From positions 372,001-436,000 of the forward strand of contig CP012156.1 of NCBI GenBank assembly GCA_001602435.1: a DNA stretch of 64,000 nucleotides. Reading direction: 5' to 3'. This DNA comes from Hyphomonadaceae bacterium UKL13-1 (GTDB taxonomy: Bacteria > Pseudomonadota > Alphaproteobacteria > Caulobacterales > Aquidulcibacteraceae). A model generated the notes under the pieces. The model ran no database searches. It worked only from the letters and a program-made list of their open reading frames with translations, and had not been told where the DNA came from. The position numbers and the translations under genes are program-made. Positions 34,622-43,624 of the stretch are shown piece by piece (the first letter of the stretch is position 1; each line of letters opens with the position of its first letter).

Positions 34622-37563
34622 CACGAGGTACCCTCTTGCGATGCGTCTTCTTTTGGTGCCACTTCTGGATTCCTGACCCGTGGCGGCAAAGGTGCAAGAT
34701 AGCCGACAATGAGCATCAGCACGCCAACGGCAATGAAGGCAATGATCCGGGCACCCCCGCCCGAATTGTTGAGATCCACCAGCATCAGCTTTGCCACCGT
34801 CAATCCGAGCAAACTGGCACCAATGAGCCACATGCGGCGGTCGCTTCGGCGATGAGCGAGGACCATCAAGGGCAGGGCAAGGACCGTCCACAGAATGGCG
34901 AGACCAGTCTGGACATAGAAACTCTCAAAAAGGGCGTTTCCTGACCATTCAACGCCCAGTAGCTGGTGCGTAACACGAAGCCAAGCGGTGTTGATCGCAA
35001 TGAAGACAATGACGGCGAACACAGCCAGCGCTTCACGTCCGCCCAACCACTTTGCCTCAATGGACCCTAGTTGCGCTGCAATTACATAGTGACGCCACAA
35101 CATCAAAGCGGCGAGCGCCAAAGCCACGGTCAGCTCGACAGGGTTTACCAAAGGCACATAGGGCAAAGGAGCGGCGTTGCCAGAGGCAAGGAGCGCAGTC
35201 GCAAATGTGCCTGTCGTGACGAAGAGCGCAATCGGCACTGCGGCGTGCCAGCCATAAGCATGGCTGTGTCGGTCAAGCGGCCATTTGAGGGAGGGGCTGT
35301 CTGGGTTCATGCGGCGGGTTGCCGTCCAAGATAGACCAATAAGTACGGCCACTAAGGTGGCTAGGAAGCCCACTGCGGCCCAAGATGTATCCCAAAGTCT
35401 GCCGCTATCTATCGCAAAATCCATGCAATCGGCCAATAACAATGTGCCAAACCAAACGCCGCCAATATGGGTGCCAGTTGTTATCGGACGCGACACGACG
35501 GTGTCATGATCATTCACATAGAGCATCCATCCGTGGAGTCCGATGGCGATAATCCAAAGGAGCCAATCCGGCGTGTATAGAATATGGCTGCCCGCACTCA
35601 GGGTGCCCAATAAGCAAATCCCCAAGGCAATTAGGCTTGCCGCACTAGGCCAAATGGCAACTTGCCATTGCATACGCCGCCCAAGAATCTGAAAGCCTAA
35701 TGCGCTTACCAAGTAAGCGAGCATCGTTAGCATCAGCAAAAGATCGGACGGGAACACTAAGTCCGCTGCCTGATTTGCTATGTTTGCTGGCAGCATGCGG
35801 TGAACTTCCATCGCCCACGCCAACCACCAAAACGCAAATCCAAGAAAGAAGGCAGGCTTTGCTAAACTCGCTTCGCTTTGCGCATAACTGGTCGCAAGCG
35901 CTGATCCACTATGGCGCAGAGCGCTTCGCAGCCAATAGGCCGTGAGCAGAACCGGTAACGCGACTAACATCGCTCCCATAAAGGCCGGGTTCGCCAATGG
36001 AATTGCGGTCTCATTGGGGCCTAAACCTACGACATAGGAAATGGCCGCAAGGACTTGAAGGACCACGCCGAAAAGTCTCGGCAGCCACCGTCCTTGGCGC
36101 ATGCCGATCCAGAAAGCGCCAGCGCCTTCCAGCGCCCAGACCGCTGACGTCCAGCGAGCCCCAAGCGCGAGTGGTACAGCAAGGGTGATGAAGATCACTC
36201 CAACGGCCAACAACGCCTCACTCAATAGCCGGTTGGCATGTGGTAGATAGCGCGCGGTGTAGGCAGAAAGCGCAAGATAAAGGCCAGCAAAGCCCAGTGC
36301 GGCAAAGGCGGACCCAAATGGACGATCTCCGACGAGGCTAACTTCCAAAGCAAAACCGATGAGCGCGGTCCCAAACAAAAGTGTTGTATCCACCATGTTG
36401 CCAAATTGTTTTGCCGCTTTATTGGCGTCCTGATTAGGGACTTGGCTGGGAGTGATGCGCGTATAAAGAATTGCCGTAACAACATAGACCAAGACGGAAA
36501 TAATCAGGAAAACTTGGGTGGCCAAAAAGTGCTTGGTTCCAGCCCCGGCCTCTACCACCAAGGTCAAGATGCCGAAAGTGGAAGCAAAACCGATCAAGTT
36601 TATAATGCGCCACGACCGCTGAACGGCAATGAATAAAATTGCCAGATTCAGAATGGTGTAATAGGCGAAGAGACCCACCACATCGCCGCCCCCAGTGCTC
36701 AAGAGGAGGGGTACCGCAAAGCCACCGATGAAGGATGTTGCAGCTAAGGCTTGTGATCGCTGGAGTAGGGCCAGCGCACAGCCAAGCCCGCAGACGAGGA
36801 TCATCAACGCAAAGGCGGCAACCGGCGAAGCGGTATCGATCAGCTTAGTAGTGGCAAAAAGCGTCAGATATATCGTCGCGATGCCGCCGCCTTGAAGCGC
36901 GAGCCCAAATTGGGGTCTTTCTTGGCGGGTACGAAACCCGAAGGCGATCAACCCGGCTCCAAAAAGGCCAACGAGTGCCAAGCGCAATTCAACCGGGAAC
37001 AGGCCCGCTGAAGCGGCGTAGCTGGCCAGAAAGGACAGGCCGACAAAAAGCACAACCAGACCCACGCGCACAATTGTGTTCCCGCCAAACAACCAGTTTC
37101 GCGCTTTATCGAATACGTCCGGAACGTCGGCTCGATTTGAAGTGGCATCATTTGACCCTGCGGTCCTGTCACCCTTGAAGGGCGAGGAAAAGGCCATTTC
37201 TTTAATCAGGTCGTCTTTTGTCGCTTCAGAACGCGTTACAATCGATTCGACGCTACTCGGAACTTCGGGCTGGGGTGGTGCAGCTGGAACTGGTGGTGGA
37301 ACGAGCACTTCGGGCTTAGCGCTTGCAACAGGTGCCTCGTCTCCCCAAGATCGTCGGATGACTTCATTCGAAACAGGCCTTTGCCTAGCGTCCAGTTTGG
37401 CTAACAGGGCATCGGTGGCGCGGGCCACCTCGGCCCGAATGACCGCCCTTAAGCCCCAGCCAAAAATTGCGCCCACGAAACAGCCTAAGAAAAAGCCATA
37501 GCCCTCTAAGCCGGTAGTGAGCCAACCGATCATTCCACCAAGTATTGCTGTCCAAAAATACAC
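34621..37563 (-). CDS. DUF2339 family giant polytopic membrane protein
   Basis: 980 residues with about 25 or more hydrophobic helices after a soluble N-terminal linker (about 35-150) rich in Pro, Val and Ala. DUF2339 proteins look like this and are of unknown function; envelope or glycan-related roles have been proposed only by context. It starts at GTG 37563 preceded by GCGGGGGC. Translational coupling to DUF3999 downstream is evident from the 4-base overlap. No glycosyltransferase or other clue is adjacent. It may be a recent arrival: the sequence upstream is much more AT-rich than the surroundings. Confidence 0.85.
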   Translation of the reverse strand: MYFWTAILGGMIGWLTTGLEGYGFFLGCFVGAIFGWGLRAVIRAEVARATDALLAKLDARQRPVSNEVIRRSWGDEAPVASAKPEVLVPPPVPAAPPQPEVPSSVESIVTRSEATKDDLIKEMAFSSPFKGDRTAGSNDATSNRADVPDVFDKARNWLFGGNTIVRVGLVVLFVGLSFLASYAASAGLFPVELRLALVGLFGAGLIAFGFRTRQERPQFGLALQGGGIATIYLTLFATTKLIDTASPVAAFALMILVCGLGCALALLQRSQALAATSFIGGFAVPLLLSTGGGDVVGLFAYYTILNLAILFIAVQRSWRIINLIGFASTFGILTLVVEAGAGTKHFLATQVFLIISVLVYVVTAILYTRITPSQVPNQDANKAAKQFGNMVDTTLLFGTALIGFALEVSLVGDRPFGSAFAALGFAGLYLALSAYTARYLPHANRLLSEALLAVGVIFITLAVPLALGARWTSAVWALEGAGAFWIGMRQGRWLPRLFGVVLQVLAAISYVVGLGPNETAIPLANPAFMGAMLVALPVLLTAYWLRSALRHSGSALATSYAQSEASLAKPAFFLGFAFWWLAWAMEVHRMLPANIANQAADLVFPSDLLLMLTMLAYLVSALGFQILGRRMQWQVAIWPSAASLIALGICLLGTLSAGSHILYTPDWLLWIIAIGLHGWMLYVNDHDTVVSRPITTGTHIGGVWFGTLLLADCMDFAIDSGRLWDTSWAAVGFLATLVAVLIGLSWTATRRMNPDSPSLKWPLDRHSHAYGWHAAVPIALFVTTGTFATALLASGNAAPLPYVPLVNPVELTVALALAALMLWRHYVIAAQLGSIEAKWLGGREALAVFAVIVFIAINTAWLRVTHQLLGVEWSGNALFESFYVQTGLAILWTVLALPLMVLAHRRSDRRMWLIGASLLGLTVAKLMLVDLNNSGGGARIIAFIAVGVLMLIVGYLAPLPPRVRNPEVAPKEDASQEGTS

Positions 37564-38287
37564 TGATTGCCCCCGCGATCTCAGTTTTGACCAATTGAAT
37601 GATGCTTTTTGAGGAGTTGCCCAACCGAGCTCTTAAAGTTGCATCGGTTTGTCTTTCGATTGAATGTGCTTTCTGACGCTCTTCGAATAATTTATGCTCT
37701 AGTGCACCTCATAAGAAGCTCATATCTGAGGTTATCATAACTAAGGCTTGGTAAACAGAACAGGAATCCTCAGTCAATCAATAATCTAAAAATTATGGGT
37801 GAACATGCGCCCAATTCGAAATCTAGACCACCTATCTCGTTTTGAGCAGCCTGATGGTGCGTTGTCGGAACATTTGGCACTAAAGGGTGCATAGATTGGC
37901 GGAGGGTTGGCCCAATTTTTTGGATTAAGTTTGAGCGGCTAGCATACGGTTTTGCAAGCGTTGAGTAAGGATCCAATGTGACCGCTCATAATTCGGCAAT
38001 AGCAAGTTAGATTTTGCCGTTCTGATGAACGTCCGCTTTGGAGCCATTTCACCCCCAAACCAGACCGCCCGCAATCAGCCAAAAGTAGACGACAATTTGC
38101 TTCTGGCTGTGGTCTTTTGAGTCTGGTCATCTCGGGTTTTTCGGTCCTGACAATTTCTTCTGGTGCCTAGATAGAGGGCAGATGCACCTTGTAATCGCCA
38201 CTGTGCTTAGGGAAATCCTGAAGCCATGGCTTTGTGGCTTGGAGGTTGCTGCTTGCTAGATAAGGCGAAGGGTCGCATATACGGCCT
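37564..38287. other. AT-rich gene-free interval
   Basis: 724 bases with no supported gene in any frame. By hand count 37681-37800 is about 35% G+C, against about 57% in a sample of the glutamate dehydrogenase gene. It must contain promoters for the divergent DUF2339 and tspO genes. TGAACGTCCGCTT at 38026-38038 is nearly the inverse of 33083-33095. No intact repeat or element end could be defined. Confidence 0.7.
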
Positions 38288-38791
38288 ATGCTCGAACCAC
38301 ATATCATAGCAGCGATTGTATGGGCGCTCATTTTGGCTGGCGCGGGCGGCGCACTAACCAGCATTGGCCCATGGTACAGAAATCTTAGAAAGCCAAGCTG
38401 GCAGCCGCCCGACTGGTTGTTTGGTCCGGCTTGGACGGTGATTTTATCGTCGGCGGCTTGGGCAGCCATTCTCGCTTGGGAAGGGGCTACCACCGATGCC
38501 GATCGGAAGATTGTGATCGGACTTTATGCCGCGAACTTCATCTTTCATTTCTTGTGGTCACCCTTGTTTTTTGGGCTCAAACGTCCTGATTGGGCTTTGA
38601 AGGAATCGGTATTGCTTTGGGCTTCAGTTGTCGCGCTTTGTGTTGGTGTGCTGCCTTATTCTGCGCTCGCAAGCGGGTTGCTGCTGCCCTATGTGCTCTG
38701 GGTCAGTTTCGCGACCTACCTCAATTATGAGATCGTGAAACTCAATGGACCTTTTCAGAGCCAGACACGCAAAACAAAAGATGGGCACTAA
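38288..38791 (+). CDS. tspO: TspO/MBR family protein
   Basis: 167 residues, five membrane helices. TspO proteins bind porphyrins and modulate tetrapyrrole and stress responses in alphaproteobacteria. Conserved motifs: GGALTSIGPWYRNLRKPSWQPPDWLFGPAWT (about 20-50), the WSPLFF loop, and the last helix PYVLWVSFATYLNYEIVKLN. No ribosome site is evident before ATG 38288, though the family N-terminus fits this start. It lies alone between the AT-rich interval and the convergent desaturase. Confidence 0.92.
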   Translation: MLEPHIIAAIVWALILAGAGGALTSIGPWYRNLRKPSWQPPDWLFGPAWTVILSSAAWAAILAWEGATTDADRKIVIGLYAANFIFHFLWSPLFFGLKRPDWALKESVLLWASVVALCVGVLPYSALASGLLLPYVLWVSFATYLNYEIVKLNGPFQSQTRKTKDGH

Positions 38792-38888
38792 GGGCACCGG
38801 TCAGCCCCTGAGAGTTAGTTTCTAGGCCTATTGGGCGAACCAACAGGCACATCCTCTCGCTTTCCTGCTGCGACTCCCAAAGGGCCAA

Positions 38889-39977
38889 TTAGATCGGCTG
38901 ACGCGCTGTTTGTTGGGCCAGCCAAGCGGGCATCCATTCGGCTGCCAGTTCTTCGGCGCGCGCCAAAATGGCATCCAGATGCGGGTTCTTGGGCATGTTG
39001 CGCACAGCGATGGCGCGTAACTCTTCCACCGTCGGCACGCGCCAGCCTTCGCGGGCCTTGGCAAGGCGGTCGGCAAAGTCTTGCAACAATTGATGCGCCG
39101 CTTTTTCCATTAGGGCAGGGCCTGGCAAATGAATGCCTTGCACCATTTCCTTGGGCGGATGACGCAAGTCCCAAACGATCCCGAACCAAGACAAGACGCG
39201 CAGGATCAAGAAGCTTAAATCAAACTCCCACCACTTAAAGCCTTGACGGGCTGCATTGGGGAAAGCGTGATGGTTATTGTGCCAACCTTCGCCCATTGTT
39301 GCGATGGCCAACATCCAATTATTGCGCGAGTGGTCGCCTGTCACAAAGCGTTGACGGCCATGCACATGGGCCAGTGAATTGATACAGAAGGTCGCATGAT
39401 AGCAGGCGATCAAACTCCACACATAGCCAACGACCAAGCCTGACCACCCAGCAAATAGCCACACCACAATACCCAGAATGACAGGCGGCAAATAGGGATT
39501 GCGCTCTAGCCAGACGAGTTCTGGATATTTGGTGAAATCGGCAATGCCATCATAGTCGGTTTCGTGATTTTTAGGGTCGATCACCCAGCCGAAATGGGCA
39601 TACCAAAAGCTGGTTCTGGCCGGAGAGTGGACATCTTGCGCGGTGTCGGAGAAGCGGTGGTGGTTTCTGTGGTGGCTGGCCCACCACAAGATGCCGCGTT
39701 GGGCTGAAGTCTGGGCGATGAAGGCCAGAATGAATTGGAACACCCGGCTGGTTTTAAAGCTCTTATGGGCGAAATAGCGGTGATATCCTGCGGTCACACC
39801 AAACATGCGCAAAAGATAAAGACCTAAGCACAGCCAAAGATCAGAAGCATGAACGCCTGTAAAAATGGCTGCTAAAGCAGAGACATGCAGCAAGTAAAAT
39901 GGGATGGGATTAGGAGTTTCGGTGTCATTATGGCTCTTGATTGTCGGGGTCACTTGCCGCTTTACTTCATCGTTCAT
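38889..39977 (-). CDS. Acyl-CoA/stearoyl delta-9 type fatty-acid desaturase
   Basis: 362 residues. A membrane di-iron desaturase that introduces a cis double bond in acyl chains using oxygen. The three histidine boxes are present: HRYFAH (66-71), HRNHH (103-107) and HNNHH (about 238-242). Four membrane helices lie around 28-60 and 155-200. The C-terminal 100 residues (VPTVEELRAIAVRNMPKNPHLDAILARAEELAAEW) form a helical extension common in alphaproteobacterial members. ATG 39977 has a GGTGAG site close upstream. Confidence 0.93.
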   Translation of the reverse strand: MNDEVKRQVTPTIKSHNDTETPNPIPFYLLHVSALAAIFTGVHASDLWLCLGLYLLRMFGVTAGYHRYFAHKSFKTSRVFQFILAFIAQTSAQRGILWWASHHRNHHRFSDTAQDVHSPARTSFWYAHFGWVIDPKNHETDYDGIADFTKYPELVWLERNPYLPPVILGIVVWLFAGWSGLVVGYVWSLIACYHATFCINSLAHVHGRQRFVTGDHSRNNWMLAIATMGEGWHNNHHAFPNAARQGFKWWEFDLSFLILRVLSWFGIVWDLRHPPKEMVQGIHLPGPALMEKAAHQLLQDFADRLAKAREGWRVPTVEELRAIAVRNMPKNPHLDAILARAEELAAEWMPAWLAQQTARQPI

Positions 39978-40281
39978 CTCACCGGCGCTCCAAACTATTT
40001 GCCTTGGGCGTGAGCCTGCATCAAGCTCCGTGAAGACAAGATTAAAGACTAGGCCGAGGTTGGGGAAGATGTCAGCGTCCGCAGGCTGGTGGTTTCTACA
40101 CAGGGCGGCGCAGATGGCTGTTGCTCATCAGCGTCGTAAATTTCCAAAAATTGATTGCATCGCAAGATGGCTTTGTGCCGTCACTTAGTCTAAACCCCGC
40201 GCGCACAGGTTTGCGGCCTAGATCAAGGGCGCGCGAACGATTTGCCAAAAGTACAGTTTTCAGAACACAGGAATCCTCCCC

Positions 40282-40842
40282 ATGGATATCAAGAAAATTC
40301 CGCCCGGCCACGATATGCCTCATGATGTGAATGTCGTGATTGAAGTGCCGCTGGGTGGTGAGCCGATTAAGTACGAGATTGATAAGGAATCCGGCGCGAT
40401 GTTCGTCGACCGCTTCCTCTATACCCCCATGCGCTATCCAACCAATTACGGTTTCATCCCCGGCACCTTGTCCGGCGACGGTGACCCAGTCGATGTGCTC
40501 TGCATCGGTCGTCGCGCCTTGATCCCGGGCTGCGTCCTGCGCGTGAAGCCGATTGGCGTTTTGCTGATGGAAGATCAAGCTGGCGAAGACGAGAAAATTC
40601 TGGCTGTTCCCATTCCAAAGCTGACCGCTTTCTACGATGGCGTCGACAGCTATAAGGATTTACCTGCGATCCAGGTCGCCCAGATTGAGCATTTCTTTGC
40701 TCATTATAAGGACTTGGAGCCCGGCAAATGGACCAAGCTGAAAGGCTGGCAGGATGCCGATGTGGCCAAAAAAATGATCATGGAAGGCGTTGAGCGCGCC
40801 AATGCCGCTGGCTTTGGGTATAAGGCCGGTGAAGCCGCCTAG
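40282..40842 (+). CDS. ppa: Inorganic pyrophosphatase (family I)
   Basis: 186 residues. It hydrolyses pyrophosphate, pulling biosynthetic reactions forward. The metal-site signature DGDPVDVL is intact, with [18 protein letters not shown] before it and KWTKLKGW near the C-terminus. AGGA lies 9 bases before the start. It is slightly longer than the typical 175-180 residues because of the Ala-rich tail. Confidence 0.97.
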   Translation: MDIKKIPPGHDMPHDVNVVIEVPLGGEPIKYEIDKESGAMFVDRFLYTPMRYPTNYGFIPGTLSGDGDPVDVLCIGRRALIPGCVLRVKPIGVLLMEDQAGEDEKILAVPIPKLTAFYDGVDSYKDLPAIQVAQIEHFFAHYKDLEPGKWTKLKGWQDADVAKKMIMEGVERANAAGFGYKAGEAA

Positions 40843-40851
40843 CTAAAGCAG

Positions 40852-41214
40852 CTAATGCAGCACTTTGGGGCGGTCTGACTCAGGTTCAAACACCATATGG
40901 GCCACCCCAAGGCGCTTGGCGGCACCGATCAGGGCTTCAAGCTCTGGCTCCCAGCCGTCAGCTTTATCGGCCACGGGTAAGCAGGCTTTGATGGTGATGT
41001 CGCACCAGCCATGACGGCCCAAGGTTTCGTCCAGAAGACGACCTGCGTCGAGGCCATCTTCCGTCTCATAGAGCTCCAAAAGACCCATGCCTTCCATGCG
41101 ATCGCAATCGCATACGCAGACCATGGCGCAGCGTGCGCCCTTGGCCACTTTGTGGTTATAGCCCTCGCAAACGGCGGTGCCGACCAGAATGATTTGTCCC
41201 GAAAAAGTGCTCAT
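40852..41214 (-). CDS. Hypothetical small cytosolic Cys-rich protein
   Basis: 120 residues, not recognised. No signal or membrane segment. Six cysteines cluster in the first two thirds (VCEGYNH, RCAMVCVCDCDRMEG, WCDITIKAC), and the rest looks like a mixed alpha/beta fold. The frame is open further upstream but ATG 41214 (MSTFSGQIILVG) has CAAGG at good spacing. It lies 9 bases from ppa in convergent orientation and is divergent from pbp1A. The VCVCDCD cluster could bind metal, but nothing proves this. Confidence 0.6.
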   Translation of the reverse strand: MSTFSGQIILVGTAVCEGYNHKVAKGARCAMVCVCDCDRMEGMGLLELYETEDGLDAGRLLDETLGRHGWCDITIKACLPVADKADGWEPELEALIGAAKRLGVAHMVFEPESDRPKVLH

Positions 41215-41351
41215 GGCCTTGTCGGCGCAAAAACAATGCCAAAACTTTGCCTTGGAGTGGTCTCGAAGCGTCCTTGGATTTGCCTGATTCACTTGTGATT
41301 AACCCCAATCAGGCAGGACATTTCTGATAGACTTTACGAAAGGTTACGATC

Positions 41352-43511
41352 TTGGCAGGGCGCGGGGCAGGCAATGGAAGAAATTCCAATGGTGGCGGTC
41401 GTCGCGGCAGCTATCAAGATGGTCCACCGCCACGTCGTCGTGGGCCGTCACGGTCTGGTGGCGCTCGTCCCCGTCAAGGACGTGGTTTCTTCGGCACCCT
41501 GTTCTATTGGGGTGCCGTCATGGTCCTGTGGATGGGCGTATTTGGTGTCGGCGTCTTCATTTGGGTCGCCTCAGACTTGCCAGACCCCGAAGCCCTATGG
41601 AAGAAGACAGACCGCCCCTCCATCACCTATGTCGATATTCGTGGCCAAGTCGTGGATCGACGCGGCGCGCCAGATTCCCCGCCCATCGATTTGAAGAGCT
41701 TACCGTCTTACGTGCCACAGGCGGTGTTGGCGATTGAGGACCGAAAATTCTATCGCCATTGGGGCTTTGACTTTGAAGGTTTGGCGCGGGCTTTCTATGT
41801 CAATGCGCGCGCAGGCCGTGTGGTCCAAGGTGGCTCGACCCTAACCCAGCAATTGGCCAAAAACCTCTTCCTGTCGTCGGAGCAATCCTTAAAGCGCAAA
41901 GCCCAAGAGCTTTTGTTGTCCGTTTGGCTCGAAAGCCGCTTTACGAAAGACGAGATTTTGGCGCTGTATCTCGCTCGCGTTTATTTTGGCTCGGGTGCCT
42001 ATGGCATTGATGAGGCCGCACGCCGTTATTTTGACAAGACGCCACAAAACCTCACCATCTCAGAAGCTGCTTTGCTGGCAGGCCTTTTGAAGGCACCCTC
42101 GCGCTTTAACCCGGTGTCGAGCGCTCAACGCGCTTCGGATCGCGCGACGGTCGTCCTCGATGTGATGGAGGCGCAGAACGTCATCACCAAAGCACAGCGC
42201 CTGCAGGCGGTCAGCCAGCCTCTGCGCTTTGTACCAACCTCACGCGGTGGCGGTGCAGCTTATTTCCTTGACTGGATCGCCGAAGATGTTGGTTCCATCG
42301 TGGGAGAGCCCGAAGAAGATATCATTGTTGAGACCACACTCGACTTGGCCGCCCAATTAAATGCTGAGACCGCGCTTGCGCAGGAGCTTGGCCAGAATGG
42401 CAAGGCCATGCGGATGGGCCAAGGGGCCTTGGTCGCCTTTGCCGGTGACGGTGGTGTTCGCGCCATGGTCGGTGGGCGGAACTATCAGGAGAGCGAGTTC
42501 AACCGCGTGACTGACGCTAAGCGCCAGCCCGGTTCGGCCTTCAAGCCCTTTGTTTATCTGGCCGCCATGGAGCGAGGTGAAACGCCTTATTCCGTCCGAG
42601 TTGATGCGCCGATCAAAGTTGGCGAATGGGCACCACAAAATTATGATGGCAAGTTCAGGGGCGCGATGCCGTTGATCAGCGCCTTTGCCCGCTCGATCAA
42701 CACGGTGGCTGTGGGTCTTGGCGAAGAAGTTGGGCGCGATTCAGTTATCCGCGCCGCGCGTCGCTTGGGCATCAGATCGCGTTTAGACCCCCAGCCAACA
42801 TTGGCCTTGGGCACCGAGGTTTTGACCCCACTTGAATTGACGGCAGCTTACGTGCCCTTCGCCAATGGCGGCATGGCAGTCACGCCCTATGGGTTCAAGC
42901 GCATCCGCACGCGGTCTGGGAAAATCCTGTGGGAACGCACACCCCCCGCACCCCGTCGTGCTATCGAAGACGGGCCCTTGCGCAATATGAATTTAATGCT
43001 GGCTCAAGTGGTCTCGGCAGGAACAGCCCGGACTGCTCAACTGTCTGACCGTCCTGTTGGTGGCAAGACCGGCACGACGAGTGATTATGCTGATGCGTGG
43101 TTCATTGGCTTTACGGGCGGATATGTAGCCGGCGTGTGGGTCGGCAATGATGATTTCACCGTCAAAACCAATCGGGTCACCGGTGGCTCTGCGCCTGCTC
43201 GCATCTGGCGCGCCTTTATGGTTCCAACCATGAAAGGTGTTGCCCCGCGCGGCTTCGCCTTGCCCCTTGCCCCCGCCCCAGATCCAAATGCTTTGGCAGA
43301 GCCAACCGACGAGAATGTCGAAACCCTGCCAGTCGATCCAATGGATATGCCCGCGGGCGGTGACGGTGCACCTGTGCCCGTTTCCCAAACCCCTGAGGCT
43401 CAACCATCAGCTCCTACGCCAGCCCGTACAGCACCTGAAACCCGCAGTCTCGATGAGATTGTGAAGGATGTTCAGGCAAGGCCAGCCGAGGCCAGCGGCC
43501 CGCCCCGTTAA
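41352..43511 (+). CDS. Penicillin-binding protein 1A, bifunctional transglycosylase/transpeptidase
   Basis: 719 residues. A basic, Gly/Arg-rich cytoplasmic tail (1-45), one membrane helix (about 48-72), a GT51 glycosyltransferase domain (catalytic Glu129 in EDRKFYRHWG; GGSTLTQQLAKNLFL) and a transpeptidase domain with Ser395-x-x-Lys398 (GSAFKPF), Ser448-x-Asn450 and Lys572-Thr-Gly. The final 80 residues are Pro/Ala-rich. It polymerises and cross-links peptidoglycan. The start is TTG 41352, with GAAAGG 6 bases upstream; no better start is in frame. Confidence 0.94.
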   Translation: MAGRGAGNGRNSNGGGRRGSYQDGPPPRRRGPSRSGGARPRQGRGFFGTLFYWGAVMVLWMGVFGVGVFIWVASDLPDPEALWKKTDRPSITYVDIRGQVVDRRGAPDSPPIDLKSLPSYVPQAVLAIEDRKFYRHWGFDFEGLARAFYVNARAGRVVQGGSTLTQQLAKNLFLSSEQSLKRKAQELLLSVWLESRFTKDEILALYLARVYFGSGAYGIDEAARRYFDKTPQNLTISEAALLAGLLKAPSRFNPVSSAQRASDRATVVLDVMEAQNVITKAQRLQAVSQPLRFVPTSRGGGAAYFLDWIAEDVGSIVGEPEEDIIVETTLDLAAQLNAETALAQELGQNGKAMRMGQGALVAFAGDGGVRAMVGGRNYQESEFNRVTDAKRQPGSAFKPFVYLAAMERGETPYSVRVDAPIKVGEWAPQNYDGKFRGAMPLISAFARSINTVAVGLGEEVGRDSVIRAARRLGIRSRLDPQPTLALGTEVLTPLELTAAYVPFANGGMAVTPYGFKRIRTRSGKILWERTPPAPRRAIEDGPLRNMNLMLAQVVSAGTARTAQLSDRPVGGKTGTTSDYADAWFIGFTGGYVAGVWVGNDDFTVKTNRVTGGSAPARIWRAFMVPTMKGVAPRGFALPLAPAPDPNALAEPTDENVETLPVDPMDMPAGGDGAPVPVSQTPEAQPSAPTPARTAPETRSLDEIVKDVQARPAEASGPPR

Positions 43512-43624
43512 GGCGCGACCCGACTGGAGTTTAACGTTTTGTAATCTTCGATTGGACAGTTCTGCCGTTGGCAGAGTTGCCGCATTGTGCCAATTTGCCG
43601 CTGTCCTTCGGGGGGAGTGTGTCT

